A stretch of 64,000 nt of DNA from Psychrobacter immobilis (GTDB taxonomy: Bacteria; Pseudomonadota; Gammaproteobacteria; Pseudomonadales; Moraxellaceae): the NCBI RefSeq assembly GCF_904846225.1, contig NZ_CAJGZJ010000008.1, positions 49,961 through 113,960 of the forward strand, given 5' to 3'. The position numbers and the translations under genes were made by a program. Below the pieces are notes generated by a model, which was given only the letters and a program-made list of their open reading frames with translations, was not told the DNA's origin and did not search any database. Positions 48,635-59,356 of this stretch are shown piece after piece. How positions within the stretch are numbered: position 1 is the first letter of the stretch; each line of letters begins with the position of its first letter.

Positions 48635-50095
48635 TTATGCACGGCGCCATGTTGTACCAGCGCGGCTGTCTTCAAGTTCAATACCAGCCTCTTTTAATTG
48701 CTCACGTACCTCATCTGCACGGGCAAAGTTTTTATTGGTTTTAGCATCAGCGCGCTCAATAATTAAGCTATCTATAATCGCATCTGTCAAACCATCATCT
48801 GTTTTCTCACCAGTCACTGCTTGCAAAAACTGCTGTACTGGCTGCTGCAAAATATTCAACACTTGCGCCAACGCTTTGAGCTGCTGTGCCAATTGCCAAG
48901 CAGTCTCTACTTCTTCGGCTTTAATCGCTTTATTGATATCACGTGCCAGCCCAAATAGTACGCTGATAGCGGTGGAGCTATTAAAATCATCATTCATGGC
49001 TTTGATAAAGTCTTGTCCCGCCGCACTGCTATAAGCGTCATTTATCATTGCATCGTTGATGATTAATGTTTGCTCTTTTTGCTGTTCAGCCAATTTTAGA
49101 ACATTGTACAGTCTGCTTAGGCTATTATGCGCTTCCTCTAGTGCGATATCAGAGAAGTTTACTTGGCTACGATAATGACTCGATAATAAAAAGAAGCGTA
49201 CGGTTTCAGGATGGAAATACGAGATAACATCGCGAATGGTTGCAAAATTGCCTAGCGATTTAGACATTTTTTCGCCATCGACATTGATAAAGCCAACATG
49301 CATCCAATTACGCGCGTACTCACAGCCAGTCGCTGCTTCAGACTGGGCAATCTCGTTTTCATGATGTGGAAACTGTAAATCATGACCACCACCATGAATA
49401 TCAAAAGTGTTGCCTAGGCACTTAGTCGACATCGCAGAGCATTCAATGTGCCAGCCTGGACGCCCTTGCCCCCATGGTGACGCCCATTGTGGCTCATCAG
49501 GTTTTGCCGCTTTCCACAAGACAAAGTCGAACGGATTGCGCTTATCATTTTCGACATCGACACGCGAGCCTGCCTGCATATCCTCTAAGTTACGCTTCGA
49601 TAATTTGCCATAATCTGCAAAACTATCGACGGCATAATATACATCACCATTGTCACCTGTATAGGCATAATTACCCGTGACTAGGGTCTCAATCATTTGC
49701 TGCATGTCATCGATGTAGTCAGTTGCCCGCGGCTCAGCATCTGGCGACAAGCAACCAAGTGCAGAGAAATCTTCGTGCATTGCATTAATAAAGCGCTGTG
49801 TTAATGCGCCAATCTCCTCGCCGTTCTCAGCAGCACGAGCGATGATCTTGTCATCGATATCGGTAATATTACGCACATAATTAACGTCATAACCCAATTG
49901 CGTCAGCCAGCGTACTGCCATATCAAAGCCAACCATCATCCGAGCATGACCAATGTGACAATAATCATAGACGGTCATACCGCACACATACATGCCTACT
50001 TTTCCTTCGACAAGCGGTTTGAATGACTGCTTGCGTCCAGTGAGTGAATCGTAGATTGCAAGCTGAGACATAGCGTCTGCAAGTGGTGTGGTCAT
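48635..50095 (-). CDS. cysS: Cysteinyl-tRNA synthetase
   Basis: A class I aminoacyl-tRNA synthetase of 486 residues. [19 protein letters not shown] contains the first zinc-ligand Cys and the HIGH box (residues 47-50). Further zinc ligands are in [10 protein letters not shown] and [18 protein letters not shown], and the KMSKSLGNF loop follows. The C-terminal helical bundle ends with [10 protein letters not shown], which is the usual CysRS tail. AAAGGC precedes the ATG at 50095. Confidence 0.97.
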   Translation of the reverse strand: MTTPLADAMSQLAIYDSLTGRKQSFKPLVEGKVGMYVCGMTVYDYCHIGHARMMVGFDMAVRWLTQLGYDVNYVRNITDIDDKIIARAAENGEEIGALTQRFINAMHEDFSALGCLSPDAEPRATDYIDDMQQMIETLVTGNYAYTGDNGDVYYAVDSFADYGKLSKRNLEDMQAGSRVDVENDKRNPFDFVLWKAAKPDEPQWASPWGQGRPGWHIECSAMSTKCLGNTFDIHGGGHDLQFPHHENEIAQSEAATGCEYARNWMHVGFINVDGEKMSKSLGNFATIRDVISYFHPETVRFFLLSSHYRSQVNFSDIALEEAHNSLSRLYNVLKLAEQQKEQTLIINDAMINDAYSSAAGQDFIKAMNDDFNSSTAISVLFGLARDINKAIKAEEVETAWQLAQQLKALAQVLNILQQPVQQFLQAVTGEKTDDGLTDAIIDSLIIERADAKTNKNFARADEVREQLKEAGIELEDSRAGTTWRRA

Positions 50096-50323
50096 AGTGG
50101 AAAAGCCTTTTTATTAAGAGTATAGAGAATAAAATGAGAATAGCAGCCATGTAGCATGATCGAATAAAAACAATGATCGATAAATACAGTAAATATGGCT
50201 ACTACCTAAAAAATAGCAGTAATATAAAAATTAACCCATTATCTTAGCGAAAATGGCTATAAAATACTACAATGAGCGCGCAACTAACATTATTCAATCA
50301 TAAAAATAGCTAAGGATTTAGAG

Positions 50324-50923
50324 ATGGGCAATCGCTTAAGCAAAATATATACACGTACTGGAGACGATGGCACTACTGGCATGGCAGATGGTAGCCGTGT
50401 CAGTAAAGCCGATAATCTGTTTAACGTGATGGGTGATATCGATGAGCTAAATTCACATATTGGCCTAGTACGTGCTCAATTACAAAAGAATAAAGGGCAA
50501 TCTATCGATAAAGAATTTTCTCAAGCGTTGGTCATCATTCAGCATTTATTATTCAATATCGGCGGTGAGCTTGCTATGCCAGAATATGAAGGCATCAATG
50601 CCACTCATATCGACTGGTTAGAGCAGCAGATTGATGAGATGAATACGACCTTGCCACCACTAAAAGATTTTATTTTACCGACGGGATCAGTGTTGGTCAG
50701 TCAGTTACATGTGGCACGTTGTGTTTGCCGACGTGCTGAGCGCCAAGCGGTACTATTGCAACAACAGCGCCCAGAAGCCATTCGACGTACTGCCATCACC
50801 CTTATAAATCGTTTGTCTGATTGGCTGTTTGTCGCCGCTCGCTTTTGCACTGATCCCAGTCAAGTCTCTGAAGTACTTTGGGACAGTCAAGTCTTGCAAG
50901 TGTTTGCTGATGATAATTCGTAA
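50324..50923 (+). CDS. Cob(I)yrinic acid a,c-diamide adenosyltransferase, PduO type
   Basis: It transfers the adenosyl group of ATP to cob(I)alamin, giving coenzyme B12. The 199-residue protein has the PduO-type ATP loop YTRTGDDGTTGMADG and the pattern VSKADNLFNVMGDIDELNS, then VARCVCRRAERQAVLL and INRLSDWLFVAAR, all hallmarks of this class rather than CobA or EutT. No cobalamin-dependent enzyme is in the window. A methylmalonyl-CoA mutase elsewhere could use it on propionyl-CoA formed by the valine block; this is inference. TAAGGATTTAGAG is a good ribosome binding site. Confidence 0.93.
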   Translation: MGNRLSKIYTRTGDDGTTGMADGSRVSKADNLFNVMGDIDELNSHIGLVRAQLQKNKGQSIDKEFSQALVIIQHLLFNIGGELAMPEYEGINATHIDWLEQQIDEMNTTLPPLKDFILPTGSVLVSQLHVARCVCRRAERQAVLLQQQRPEAIRRTAITLINRLSDWLFVAARFCTDPSQVSEVLWDSQVLQVFADDNS

Positions 50924-51047
50924 TATAGTCAGCTAAAAATAAAACGGTTATACGGATTTAAAGGCACTACTGGTATAAAATCATAGAACAATGCCATGAT
51001 TATTGATTATTAAGCATTGATTATTGATAATCGCCGAAACATAAGAG

Positions 51048-51080
51048 AAAAAGCCCGCAAATTTATCGTTGCGGGCTTTT
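51048..51080. terminator. Bidirectional terminator between the adenosyltransferase and lipoprotein genes
   Basis: AAAAGCCCGCAA pairs with TTGCGGGCTTTT. A and T runs flank the stem, which lies between two converging genes. Confidence 0.9.
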
Positions 51081-51124
51081 CTTTATTTGACGAGCGTAGT
51101 TAAAAATAGCTTCAATTTTATAAA

Positions 51125-52069
51125 TTAATAAGTAGCGCTGTTATCTTCGATAATCACCATATCGATGCTTTCATCTTTGGGTACTAGCTTTGGTGTATTT
51201 GGTGTTGTAGAATTTTTGTTCTGGGTAGTAGGTGCTGTGGTTGCTGCACTGTTTTCTGTCGCGCTGTTTTGATTGCTGCTTGGACGGTTAATGGTTGGCG
51301 ACGTAGCAGGCTCAGTAGGACGAATCGGCTCAACTGGGGTTGATTCTCTAGGTTGGCGCGCTGGTGCTGATTGACTGTCACTATTTGAGGTAGAAGCACG
51401 TTGTTGGGCACGCTGATCATCCACCGCTGATTTGAATACAGAACTTGCCATTACGTCAGCGACGACAGTAATCAAAGCTGGTTGTCCTGCGATACGTGTA
51501 CGTACCTGACCACTTTGAGTGCCAACGACATAAGTAAAGGCATCGTCAACGAGCATATTGTTATTGATACGGATGTTATTTTGCGCTAAACGTGACTGCA
51601 GACTCGGCAGATTATTTGCCGCTTGTATTTGGTTGGCTTGATACAAATCTTCGCTTGGCAAGGTCATGCTAACGCTTGCCTGACAGGTTGTTAAACCATT
51701 GCCATTGGCTTCTTGTATGATCGCTGCATTTTGTATATCAATCACGACACCATTCGTTTTATTCGTAATAACGCCGTTGTCTAGACTGACTTCTGCATCA
51801 TTCGCATAATTGGCCGCCAGTGATTGTGCTTGTTGATTAAGCGTATTTCTGAGCGTGTTTTTAAGACGATCTTGTACCATTGGATCATCACAATTAACGG
51901 CAGCAGCTACCGCATTCTCATCAACGGTGGATTCCTGCTCCGTTACTTCTGCTGTCTCAGTGGTATCTTCTTTCTCTGAGCGATTACAGCCTGCAAGCAC
52001 CAAACTGCATACTATGCCAATTCCAGCTGCTTTGTGCCATTTGCTCAAACTCTTATTTGCTACGCTCAT
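51125..52069 (-). CDS. Lipoprotein of unknown function with disordered C-terminus
   Basis: A 314-residue exported protein with a lipobox LVLAGC (Cys at about 28). An acidic Thr/Glu-rich linker is followed by a compact domain from about 55 to 220 (KNTLRNTLNQQAQSLAANYA, GVVIDIQNAAIIQE, TCQASVSMTL). The last 90 residues are low-complexity (Ser, Asn, Thr, Pro, Gln) and likely disordered. Two Cys in the domain (CDDPMV and TTCQAS) could form a disulfide. I recognise no named family. GGGAGC precedes the ATG. Confidence 0.8.
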   Translation of the reverse strand: MSVANKSLSKWHKAAGIGIVCSLVLAGCNRSEKEDTTETAEVTEQESTVDENAVAAAVNCDDPMVQDRLKNTLRNTLNQQAQSLAANYANDAEVSLDNGVITNKTNGVVIDIQNAAIIQEANGNGLTTCQASVSMTLPSEDLYQANQIQAANNLPSLQSRLAQNNIRINNNMLVDDAFTYVVGTQSGQVRTRIAGQPALITVVADVMASSVFKSAVDDQRAQQRASTSNSDSQSAPARQPRESTPVEPIRPTEPATSPTINRPSSNQNSATENSAATTAPTTQNKNSTTPNTPKLVPKDESIDMVIIEDNSATY

Positions 52070-52492
52070 GATGATTTTGCTCCCAATTTACTAATTCATA
52101 CCGCCACTGACGGACAGTGATTGATGCTCAAACCGCAACCCTAGCTGCCATAGATTTGAAAATCACATTATTATACGGTTTTTAAGTGACAGGGTCATTA
52201 GTGTAGCCTATGGATATACAAATAACGCCACTCATTATGGATAAAATCTGCCCTTAGTTGCAAAAACATAACAAACACATACTTATAAAGTCGGTGTGAG
52301 CGTGAAATTGCATGGTTATTATCAAATAAATTATTCAAAATTTAAAAATAAAGAGTATTTGATATATTGGTATACGCACCTCATTAGTGCAAGAAGTCTT
52401 ACCAAAACACACATTTATAGCGCAGATTTCATTAGACGTCGTTAATGCGGATCTATATGATTACTCGTAAAAATAGCCAATGACATATAACT
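52070..52492. other. 423-bp divergent intergenic region
   Basis: AT-rich DNA between the lipoprotein and glycerophosphodiesterase genes. No repeat, terminator or further gene is recognised. Confidence 0.45.
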
Positions 52493-53221
52493 ATGATAAA
52501 TTTTGAACACACGCTTTTATTGGGTCATCGCGGGGCTCGCGGTGAAGTATTAGAAAATACATTGATGGGTTTTCAGCATGCTCAACGCCTCAAAGCGCAT
52601 GGCTTAACAGGAATCGAATTCGATGTGCAGTTAAGTGCTGATGGCCATTTAATGGTGTTCCATGATGATAATTTAGAACGTATGTGTGGTCAGCAATCTC
52701 GCATTGACCAATTAACGATGGCAGAACTCCAGCGCTATCTACAATTTGGTCAGCACATTGTCACATTGGCTAGTATAGCGCCTGTGCTAAATGATTTTAC
52801 TTACATTGAGCTCGAAATTAAGACAAATGACCGCACTGATTATGGCAAACTCATCAAGGCGCTGGCACACGATTTAATTGATAGCCCATTTGCCAACTTA
52901 CCTATCGTATTGACAAGCTTTGATATGGAACTTCATGCTCGGCTACATTGCAGTAAACTATTAAAACATATACCGCGTGGTCTATTGATTCGTACACCTA
53001 AGGCGTTAATAAATGCGACCAACACAGCCCTACAACTTGGCTGTGTTAGACTGGGTGTTCACTATCCTCTGTTAAGTCAGTCTTTTATTGACCACAGCCA
53101 CCGTTATGGTTTGCCAATCAGTGCTTGGACGGTCAACGATGTCGAGACAATCAGACAGCTCATACAATGGCAAACTGACGTGATTATTACCGATTATCCA
53201 AGCCACTTACTTATTGATTAA
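52493..53221 (+). CDS. Glycerophosphodiester phosphodiesterase family protein
   Basis: A 242-residue GDPD TIM-barrel enzyme that hydrolyses glycerophosphodiesters to glycerol 3-phosphate and alcohol. The signature LLGHRGARGEVLENTLMGF is at residues 9-27 with the catalytic His12 and metal-site Glu-Asn-Thr. FDVQLSADGHLMVFHDDNLER supplies the second catalytic His, and ISAWTVNDVETI lies near the C-terminus. No signal peptide is present, so it is a cytoplasmic UgpQ-like form. The ribosome binding site is weak. Confidence 0.93.
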   Translation: MINFEHTLLLGHRGARGEVLENTLMGFQHAQRLKAHGLTGIEFDVQLSADGHLMVFHDDNLERMCGQQSRIDQLTMAELQRYLQFGQHIVTLASIAPVLNDFTYIELEIKTNDRTDYGKLIKALAHDLIDSPFANLPIVLTSFDMELHARLHCSKLLKHIPRGLLIRTPKALINATNTALQLGCVRLGVHYPLLSQSFIDHSHRYGLPISAWTVNDVETIRQLIQWQTDVIITDYPSHLLID

Positions 53222-53445
53222 TAAACTAATTTTTGCTTTTATTTTCATAAAATGATGTACATATCTATCGTGTTGTTTACACTTTTACGTCATGCCTGAT
53301 AAGTCACCAATTATTTTCGTTAATACCTCCTATAATCGATACAAGTTATTGTTATTTAGCAATATTTTTATAGTGTATAACTGTTCACTTTACTGGATTT
53401 TTAAGGTATTATAGAGGCTTAAATTAATACCGTTAGGGATATTAT

Positions 53446-54852
53446 ATGATTGCAAAAAAAGCACTTGGCTTCCCGCTTAAAGGCTTACGTTTCGCTATCA
53501 AATCTGGCGACACGCTTGTAAAAGCCGCCAGCATTCAAGTCACACGTTTTAAAATGCGTTTTGATGAGAATAATAAGACGAAAGACTCACTCAATGAGCA
53601 ACCTGTTGCCAAACGCAACTATGCTGCTGTTGAGGGTCAAATCGATGAAGCTTCTAAAGAAGAAATCATTGATATGCGTGAGTTTGAGTTTACGAAGGCA
53701 CCGATCAACTGGATTCCAGCGACTATCTTGGTAGCCACGCCTATTGCTGCTGCTATTATTGCGCCATGGTATTTACTTACCCATGACGTCAGTGCGCCAG
53801 TATGGGGCGTATTTGGCGCTTTCATGGTTTGGACCGGTATCAGTATCACAGCTGGTTATCATCGCCTGTTGTCGCATCGTGCCTATAAAGCACATCCAGT
53901 GGTAAAAAACTTTTTATTACTTGGTTCTACCCTAGCGGTGCAAGGTTCTGCATTTGATTGGGTATCTGGTCACCGTACCCATCATCGTCACGTTGATCAT
54001 CGTTTAGACGATCCGTATTCAGCGAAGCGCGGTTTTTGGTTTAGTCACATGGGTTGGATGCTGCGCAATTATCCTAGTGGTAAATTTGACTACAAAAACA
54101 TCCCTGATCTGACTAAAGACAGAACGCTACAAATTCAGCATAAATATTATGGTCTGTGGGTAGTGGCATTGAACGTCGGTATGGTTGCTGCTATTGGGTG
54201 GTTACTTGGTGATGTATGGGGAACGTTGGTCATCGTTGGCTTGTTACGTTTGGTCTTGACGCATCACTTCACTTTCTTCATTAACTCTTTATGCCATATG
54301 TTTGGTACGCGCCCATATACCGACACAAACAGTGCTCGTGACAATTTCTTCTTAGCGCTTGTGACTTGGGGTGAGGGTTATCATAACTATCATCATTTCT
54401 TCCAATACGATTATCGTAACGGTGTAAAATGGTGGCAATATGATCCAACCAAATGGTTGATTGCTGGTTTATCGAAGTTTGGCTTAACCACTGAGCTACG
54501 TACGGTTGATGATACGACCATTAAACATGCTGAAGTACAAATGCAGTTTAAAAAAGCACAGCAAGAGATTGATACAGCGACAGTCGGTGATATTGACCTT
54601 CCTCATGCGATGAAATCTTTCCAAGATCGTATTAAGTTCGAATATGATGCTTTCACTCAGACAGTTGAAGAATGGCAAGCACTAAAAGCGAAAACCATTG
54701 AGCTGAAAAAGACTGAGTTTGCTGATCGTCTACATGAAGTTGAAGACATACTAAAGCATGACTATGCCAAGATTGAGCAAAAAATACTTGAGCATAATAG
54801 CAACTTAAAGACAGCGTTTCGCTCTATTGGTCATAACGCAAAAGCGGCTTAA
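53446..54852 (+). CDS. Acyl-CoA/fatty-acid delta-9 desaturase
   Basis: A membrane di-iron desaturase of 468 residues that introduces a cis double bond into saturated acyl chains, useful for membrane fluidity at low temperature. The three His boxes are HRLLSHR (139-145), HRTHH (176-180) and HNYHH (313-317). Hydrophobic helices lie at about 90-112, 118-137, 236-275. The final 100 residues form a charged, probably coiled helical extension that ordinary stearoyl-CoA desaturases of this class lack or have shorter. About 80 mostly polar residues precede the first helix. TTAGGGATAT precedes the ATG, and a strong terminator follows. Confidence 0.93.
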   Translation: MIAKKALGFPLKGLRFAIKSGDTLVKAASIQVTRFKMRFDENNKTKDSLNEQPVAKRNYAAVEGQIDEASKEEIIDMREFEFTKAPINWIPATILVATPIAAAIIAPWYLLTHDVSAPVWGVFGAFMVWTGISITAGYHRLLSHRAYKAHPVVKNFLLLGSTLAVQGSAFDWVSGHRTHHRHVDHRLDDPYSAKRGFWFSHMGWMLRNYPSGKFDYKNIPDLTKDRTLQIQHKYYGLWVVALNVGMVAAIGWLLGDVWGTLVIVGLLRLVLTHHFTFFINSLCHMFGTRPYTDTNSARDNFFLALVTWGEGYHNYHHFFQYDYRNGVKWWQYDPTKWLIAGLSKFGLTTELRTVDDTTIKHAEVQMQFKKAQQEIDTATVGDIDLPHAMKSFQDRIKFEYDAFTQTVEEWQALKAKTIELKKTEFADRLHEVEDILKHDYAKIEQKILEHNSNLKTAFRSIGHNAKAA

Positions 54853-54903
54853 ACGCTGACTGCTTCTTTATAACATCGCTCGTCTATTTTAATGGTTCTC
54901 CTT

Positions 54904-54936
54904 CCCTCTATCTGCAACAGATAGAGGGATTTTTTT
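54904..54936 (+). terminator. Terminator of the desaturase gene
   Basis: CCCTCTATCTG pairs perfectly with CAGATAGAGGG around three bases and is followed by ATTTTTTT. Confidence 0.95.
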
Positions 54937-55090
54937 GTCTATGATTTTATAAAAAACTCCAATCATAATTCTTTAGTTAAAACAGTTAAATGAGCGTAGA
55001 TTACAAGAGACGGACAGAGTGAAACGATGCTCTATGAAGGCTATGCTATAGTGAGTTTATCAATCTTATTATTCAATCGGAGCAGCTTAT

Positions 55091-56557
55091 ATGCGTTATC
55101 AGAATACTTATGCCAATTTGGACACACGCCTTTATCATGAGCAGCAGCCAACGCCATTAGACAATCCACGCGCTGGTCATTTCAATGAGCAAGTGGCCCA
55201 GCAGTTAGGTTGGACAGAAGACGAAGAACTGATGGACCGCTGGGTTGAAATTCTTGGTGGTCAATACGTGCCTGATACATTCAAACCTTTGTCTATGGCC
55301 TATGCAGGGCATCAATTTGGACAATGGGCTGGGCAACTGGGAGATGGACGCGGCTTATTAATGGCACAAGTGCTAGATAATGACGGGCAGCCACAAGACT
55401 TACATCTCAAAGGCATTGGTTTGACGCCTTACTCACGAATGGGCGATGGGCGCGCGGTCTTACGTAGTACCATTCGTGAATATCTATGTGGTCATGCGTT
55501 GACCCAACTTGGCATTCCCTCTTCTAATGCCTTAGGATTTGTTGTGTCTGACACAAAAGTGCGGCGCGAGCGTATGGAAGCCGGAGCTGCATTGATGCGC
55601 GTGGCTGACAGCCATATTCGCCTTGGTCACGTCGAGTGGATTGCCAGCTTTGCGCCTGATGTGCTTGGTGAATTTACCGACTATATGATTGATACTTACT
55701 ATCCTGAGTGCCGTGATAGCGAGATGCCCGTATTAGCGTTTTTGACCGCAGTGGTTGAACGTACAGCGCGTATGATAGCCGACTGGCAATTGATTGGTTT
55801 TGCACATGGTGTCATGAATACAGACAACTTATCTATCACTGGTAGCACGTTGGACTTTGGTCCATTTGGTTTTATGGAAAGATTTAACCCCGCTTGGATC
55901 AACAATCACTCTGACCATACAGGACGCTATGCTTATCAAAACCAGCCTGCTATCGGTCATTGGAATCTTAATGTCTGGTTGCCACATTTTATGCGCTTAG
56001 AAGGCGTTACTCGTGAGACGTTGGCTGACTGCTTGGCACCCTATGAAGCGACCTTTATGAAGCATTATCAGCAAGGGCTGTGCCGTAAGCTTGGACTGCC
56101 ACATGAAAAAGAAAGTTTAACCTTGGCCTTTGAGTGGTTGACGCTGCTAGAGGACAATTCACTTGATTATACCAATAGCTTTAGGGCGTTATTGGGTCTG
56201 GTCGCACCAGACGAGCATCCTTATGAGCAGCATCTATTAGCAACCATGACGATGGAGCTCGATCAGCAGGCACAAAAGGTGTGGCAAGATTGGTCAATAT
56301 GTTATTTGGCACAAATGGAACTCGTCTCTTTTGAACAAGCCATCAATGACATGAGAACCAATAATCCTGTTTATGTTTTACGTAACAGTATGGCGCAGCG
56401 AGCTATCACTGCCGCTGAACAAGGCCAGTTTGATGAGGTAGATCGAGTATTCAAGTTACTCTCTGACCCTTATCGTGCACAGGATATTGCTATTGATTTG
56501 GATATTGCAGCGCCTGAACTTAATGCAGCGCAAATGCCGATTAGCTGCTCTTCTTAA
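55091..56557 (+). CDS. selO: Protein adenylyltransferase SelO
   Basis: A pseudokinase-fold enzyme that transfers AMP from ATP to Ser, Thr or Tyr of target proteins. SMAYAGHQFGQWAGQLGDGRG and LKGIGLTPYSRMGDGRAVL form the nucleotide loop, with IREYLCGHAL next. GVMNTDNLSITGSTLDFGPFG holds the metal-binding Asn and Asp. The C-terminus SCSS keeps the conserved redox-sensitive Cys region of the bacterial family (Sec in animals). Its 488 residues match E. coli YdiU. CGGAGC precedes the ATG. Confidence 0.95.
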   Translation: MRYQNTYANLDTRLYHEQQPTPLDNPRAGHFNEQVAQQLGWTEDEELMDRWVEILGGQYVPDTFKPLSMAYAGHQFGQWAGQLGDGRGLLMAQVLDNDGQPQDLHLKGIGLTPYSRMGDGRAVLRSTIREYLCGHALTQLGIPSSNALGFVVSDTKVRRERMEAGAALMRVADSHIRLGHVEWIASFAPDVLGEFTDYMIDTYYPECRDSEMPVLAFLTAVVERTARMIADWQLIGFAHGVMNTDNLSITGSTLDFGPFGFMERFNPAWINNHSDHTGRYAYQNQPAIGHWNLNVWLPHFMRLEGVTRETLADCLAPYEATFMKHYQQGLCRKLGLPHEKESLTLAFEWLTLLEDNSLDYTNSFRALLGLVAPDEHPYEQHLLATMTMELDQQAQKVWQDWSICYLAQMELVSFEQAINDMRTNNPVYVLRNSMAQRAITAAEQGQFDEVDRVFKLLSDPYRAQDIAIDLDIAAPELNAAQMPISCSS

Positions 56558-56877
56558 CAACCCCACTATTTTGTAATATTTTGAAATATTATTAAATTAA
56601 GGTTGATATTTAGTCCTACTCTTTGGCATTATCAACTAGCTAAATGATGAATATCATTTTGATATATTATTGGTTCAATTCACTACGGTTGTATAGGCAG
56701 TGAATTGCCAATAATGCTAAAATAACCGTCGTTACTAGACAGTTTTTTGATCTGATATTTAATCGCTGATCATTGCTTTTCCAATGTCACCGTTCCCTTT
56801 GATTCTTCTCATTCAGTGATCTTTCGAGGGTGTGGCATATTTTATCACCATTTAATTTTCCAACCATGGCAATTATT
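56558..56877. other. 320-bp intergenic region upstream of maeB
   Basis: AT-rich. It holds a perfect 7-bp inverted repeat AAATGAT-GAAT-ATCATTT at 56642-56659, of unknown meaning. No terminator for selO and no extra gene are evident. Confidence 0.5.
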
Positions 56878-59202
56878 ATGAATGACGATACTACTTTGAA
56901 TACGGATAACCTTAGTACGGAACAAGAGCAGTTTGAACAAGCTGCCCTACATTATCATGAATTCCCACGCCCAGGTAAAATCTCAGTTACCCCTATTAAA
57001 CAGCTGGCTAACCAGCGTGATTTGGCACTCGCCTATTCTCCAGGTGTTGCCGTGCCTTGTCTTGAAATCCAAAGAGACCCAACGCTCGCAGCCAAGTATA
57101 CGGCACGTAGCAACTTAGTCGGTGTCATTACTAATGGTACTGCTGTACTAGGTTTGGGTAATATCGGCCCATTGGCCTCAAAGCCTGTGATGGAAGGTAA
57201 AGGCGTTCTATTCAAAAAATTCGCAGGTATCGATGTTTTTGATATTGAAATTGCCCAAAACGATCCAGATAAGTTCATCGAAGCCGTTGCTTCTCTTGAA
57301 CCGACTTTTGGTGGCATTAACTTAGAAGACATTAAAGCACCAGAATGTTTCAAAATTGAGCGCGAACTACGTGCGCGCATGAATATTCCCGTGTTTCATG
57401 ATGATCAACATGGTACCTCAATCATCGTCGCAGCAGCGATGCTCAACGCGTTATTGATTACTGGTAAAAAAATTGAAGAGATCAAAATTGTTTGTTCTGG
57501 CGCAGGCGCCGCAGCAATATCTTGTCTCGATATTATTTGCGCCCTTGGCGTTGATAAAAACAATGTCTTTGTCTCAGACTCACGCGGCATCATTACTACC
57601 AATCGTGAAAACCTTGATGAAACCAAGCAACGCTATGCTCGTGATACCACTGCCACTGCTATCGAAGAAGTGATGGATGATGTCGATATGTTCCTAGGGC
57701 TATCCATGCCAGGCACATTATCAGAAGATATGGTTCGTCGTATGGCAAAAGACCCTATCGTCTTTGCCCTTGCCAATCCAACGCCTGAAATTATGCCAGA
57801 ATTGGCACATGCGGTACGTCCAGACGTTATTATGGCAACAGGTCGCTCGGATTACCCGAACCAAGTCAACAATGCCCTATGCTTCCCTTATATTTTCCGC
57901 GGTGCATTAGATGTTGGTGCAACCACGGTTAATGAAGAAATGAAAGTGGCTTGCGTCAAAGCAATCGCTGCTATGGCACACGTTGAGGCCACGCCAACCA
58001 CCAGCGCTAGAAATATCGAAAAAATACAAAGCTTTGGTCGTGACTACTTGATCCCAGGTCCTCTAGAGCCAAATCTAATCATTGAGATTGCTTCTGCTGT
58101 CGCTAAAGCTGCGATGGATTCAGGCGTTGCAACCTTACCTATCGATGATCTTCAAGCTTATCGTCAGCGCCTGTCTGAGTTTGTTTATAACTCAGCGTTC
58201 GTCATGAAGCCTATTTTTGCTCGTGCCAAAGCAGATCCAAAGCGTATTGTTTACTGTGAAGGTGAAGACCATAATGTATTGCTTGCGGTGCAAGTCGTTG
58301 TCGATGAGCAGCTGGCCTTACCTATTTTGATTGGTCGCCCTTCAGTTATTGAAGCCAATATTGAAAAATTAGGCTTGCGTCTAAAAGAAGGTGTGAGCAT
58401 CACTATCGTCAATCCAGATGATGATCCTCGCTACAAAGACTACTGGCAGGGTTATTATGAGAAAAACAAACGCAGTGGTGTCAGTATTGAAGTAGCTCGC
58501 CGTGATGTACGCCGTAAAACCACGTTAATTGGTTCATTGCTGGTTGATAATGGTGATGCAGATGGTATGGTTTGTGGTACGTTTGGTCATTATCCGTTGC
58601 ACTTAGAATACGTACAAAATGTCATTGGCAAAAAAGAAGGCGTTAACGATTTTTATGCCATGAATGCCGTATTGATGCAAGATCGCAACATCTTTATCGC
58701 TGACACTTATGTGCATGAAGACCCGACTGCTGAACAGTTGGCTGAAATGACTGTCTTGGCTGTTGACCAGTTATGCCGATTCGGTATCACGCCACGCGTT
58801 GCTCTCGTATCGCATTCTAACTTTGGTGCTTCAAATCGTGCCAGCGCTGTCAAAATGCGTAAGGTTCACCAGTTATTGACGGATATGAACGTAGACTTTG
58901 AATTCGAAGGCGAGATGCAAGGTGATTCAGCGCTGAATGAAACGATTCGTCTGAATAATATGCCATCAAGTCCGTTAAAAGGTGCTGCAAACCTGCTCAT
59001 CCTACCAACACTTGATGCATCAAACATTGCCTTTAACCTACTTAAAACAGCAACGGGTAGCGCCTCTATTGGTCCTATCTTGTTAGGGACTAGTAAACCC
59101 GTTCATATTCTAACGCCATCAGCGACCGCCCGTGGTATCGTCAATATGACAGCGCTTACGGTGACGGAAGTTCAAGATTTAGAAGCTGAATCTCAGCAGT
59201 AG
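56878..59202 (+). CDS. maeB: NADP-dependent malic enzyme with phosphotransacetylase-like domain
   Basis: It decarboxylates malate to pyruvate with NADP. About 774 residues comprise an N-terminal malic-enzyme domain (to about 430) with [46 protein letters not shown] and the Rossmann [13 protein letters not shown], and a C-terminal phosphate-acetyltransferase-like domain ([47 protein letters not shown]) that is thought to be regulatory. This fusion is usual for MaeB. The start is uncertain: in-frame alternatives are the ATG at 56866 and a GTG at 56830. None has a clear ribosome binding site. Confidence 0.95.
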   Translation: MNDDTTLNTDNLSTEQEQFEQAALHYHEFPRPGKISVTPIKQLANQRDLALAYSPGVAVPCLEIQRDPTLAAKYTARSNLVGVITNGTAVLGLGNIGPLASKPVMEGKGVLFKKFAGIDVFDIEIAQNDPDKFIEAVASLEPTFGGINLEDIKAPECFKIERELRARMNIPVFHDDQHGTSIIVAAAMLNALLITGKKIEEIKIVCSGAGAAAISCLDIICALGVDKNNVFVSDSRGIITTNRENLDETKQRYARDTTATAIEEVMDDVDMFLGLSMPGTLSEDMVRRMAKDPIVFALANPTPEIMPELAHAVRPDVIMATGRSDYPNQVNNALCFPYIFRGALDVGATTVNEEMKVACVKAIAAMAHVEATPTTSARNIEKIQSFGRDYLIPGPLEPNLIIEIASAVAKAAMDSGVATLPIDDLQAYRQRLSEFVYNSAFVMKPIFARAKADPKRIVYCEGEDHNVLLAVQVVVDEQLALPILIGRPSVIEANIEKLGLRLKEGVSITIVNPDDDPRYKDYWQGYYEKNKRSGVSIEVARRDVRRKTTLIGSLLVDNGDADGMVCGTFGHYPLHLEYVQNVIGKKEGVNDFYAMNAVLMQDRNIFIADTYVHEDPTAEQLAEMTVLAVDQLCRFGITPRVALVSHSNFGASNRASAVKMRKVHQLLTDMNVDFEFEGEMQGDSALNETIRLNNMPSSPLKGAANLLILPTLDASNIAFNLLKTATGSASIGPILLGTSKPVHILTPSATARGIVNMTALTVTEVQDLEAESQQ

Positions 59203-59261
59203 TATCAGCGTGTTATTAGGCCCTTCACTATAATTTATTTATAGAGAGGGTCTGCTATACT

Positions 59262-59305
59262 AAAACCAGTCAACGACATTCAAAGAGCGTTGACTGGTTT
59301 TTTTT
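59262..59305 (+). terminator. Terminator of maeB
   Basis: AAAACCAGTCAACG pairs with CGTTGACTGGTTTT and is followed by a T run. Confidence 0.93.
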
Positions 59306-59356
59306 GGTCAGTGCACATTAAATAAGTAAAAATTGAGTCAGAAGAAAGAGAATATT

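Noticed and set aside
50096..50323. Cobalamin riboswitch before the adenosyltransferase gene
   Set aside because: The gap is only 228 bp, AT-rich, and shows no B12-box-like conserved core.
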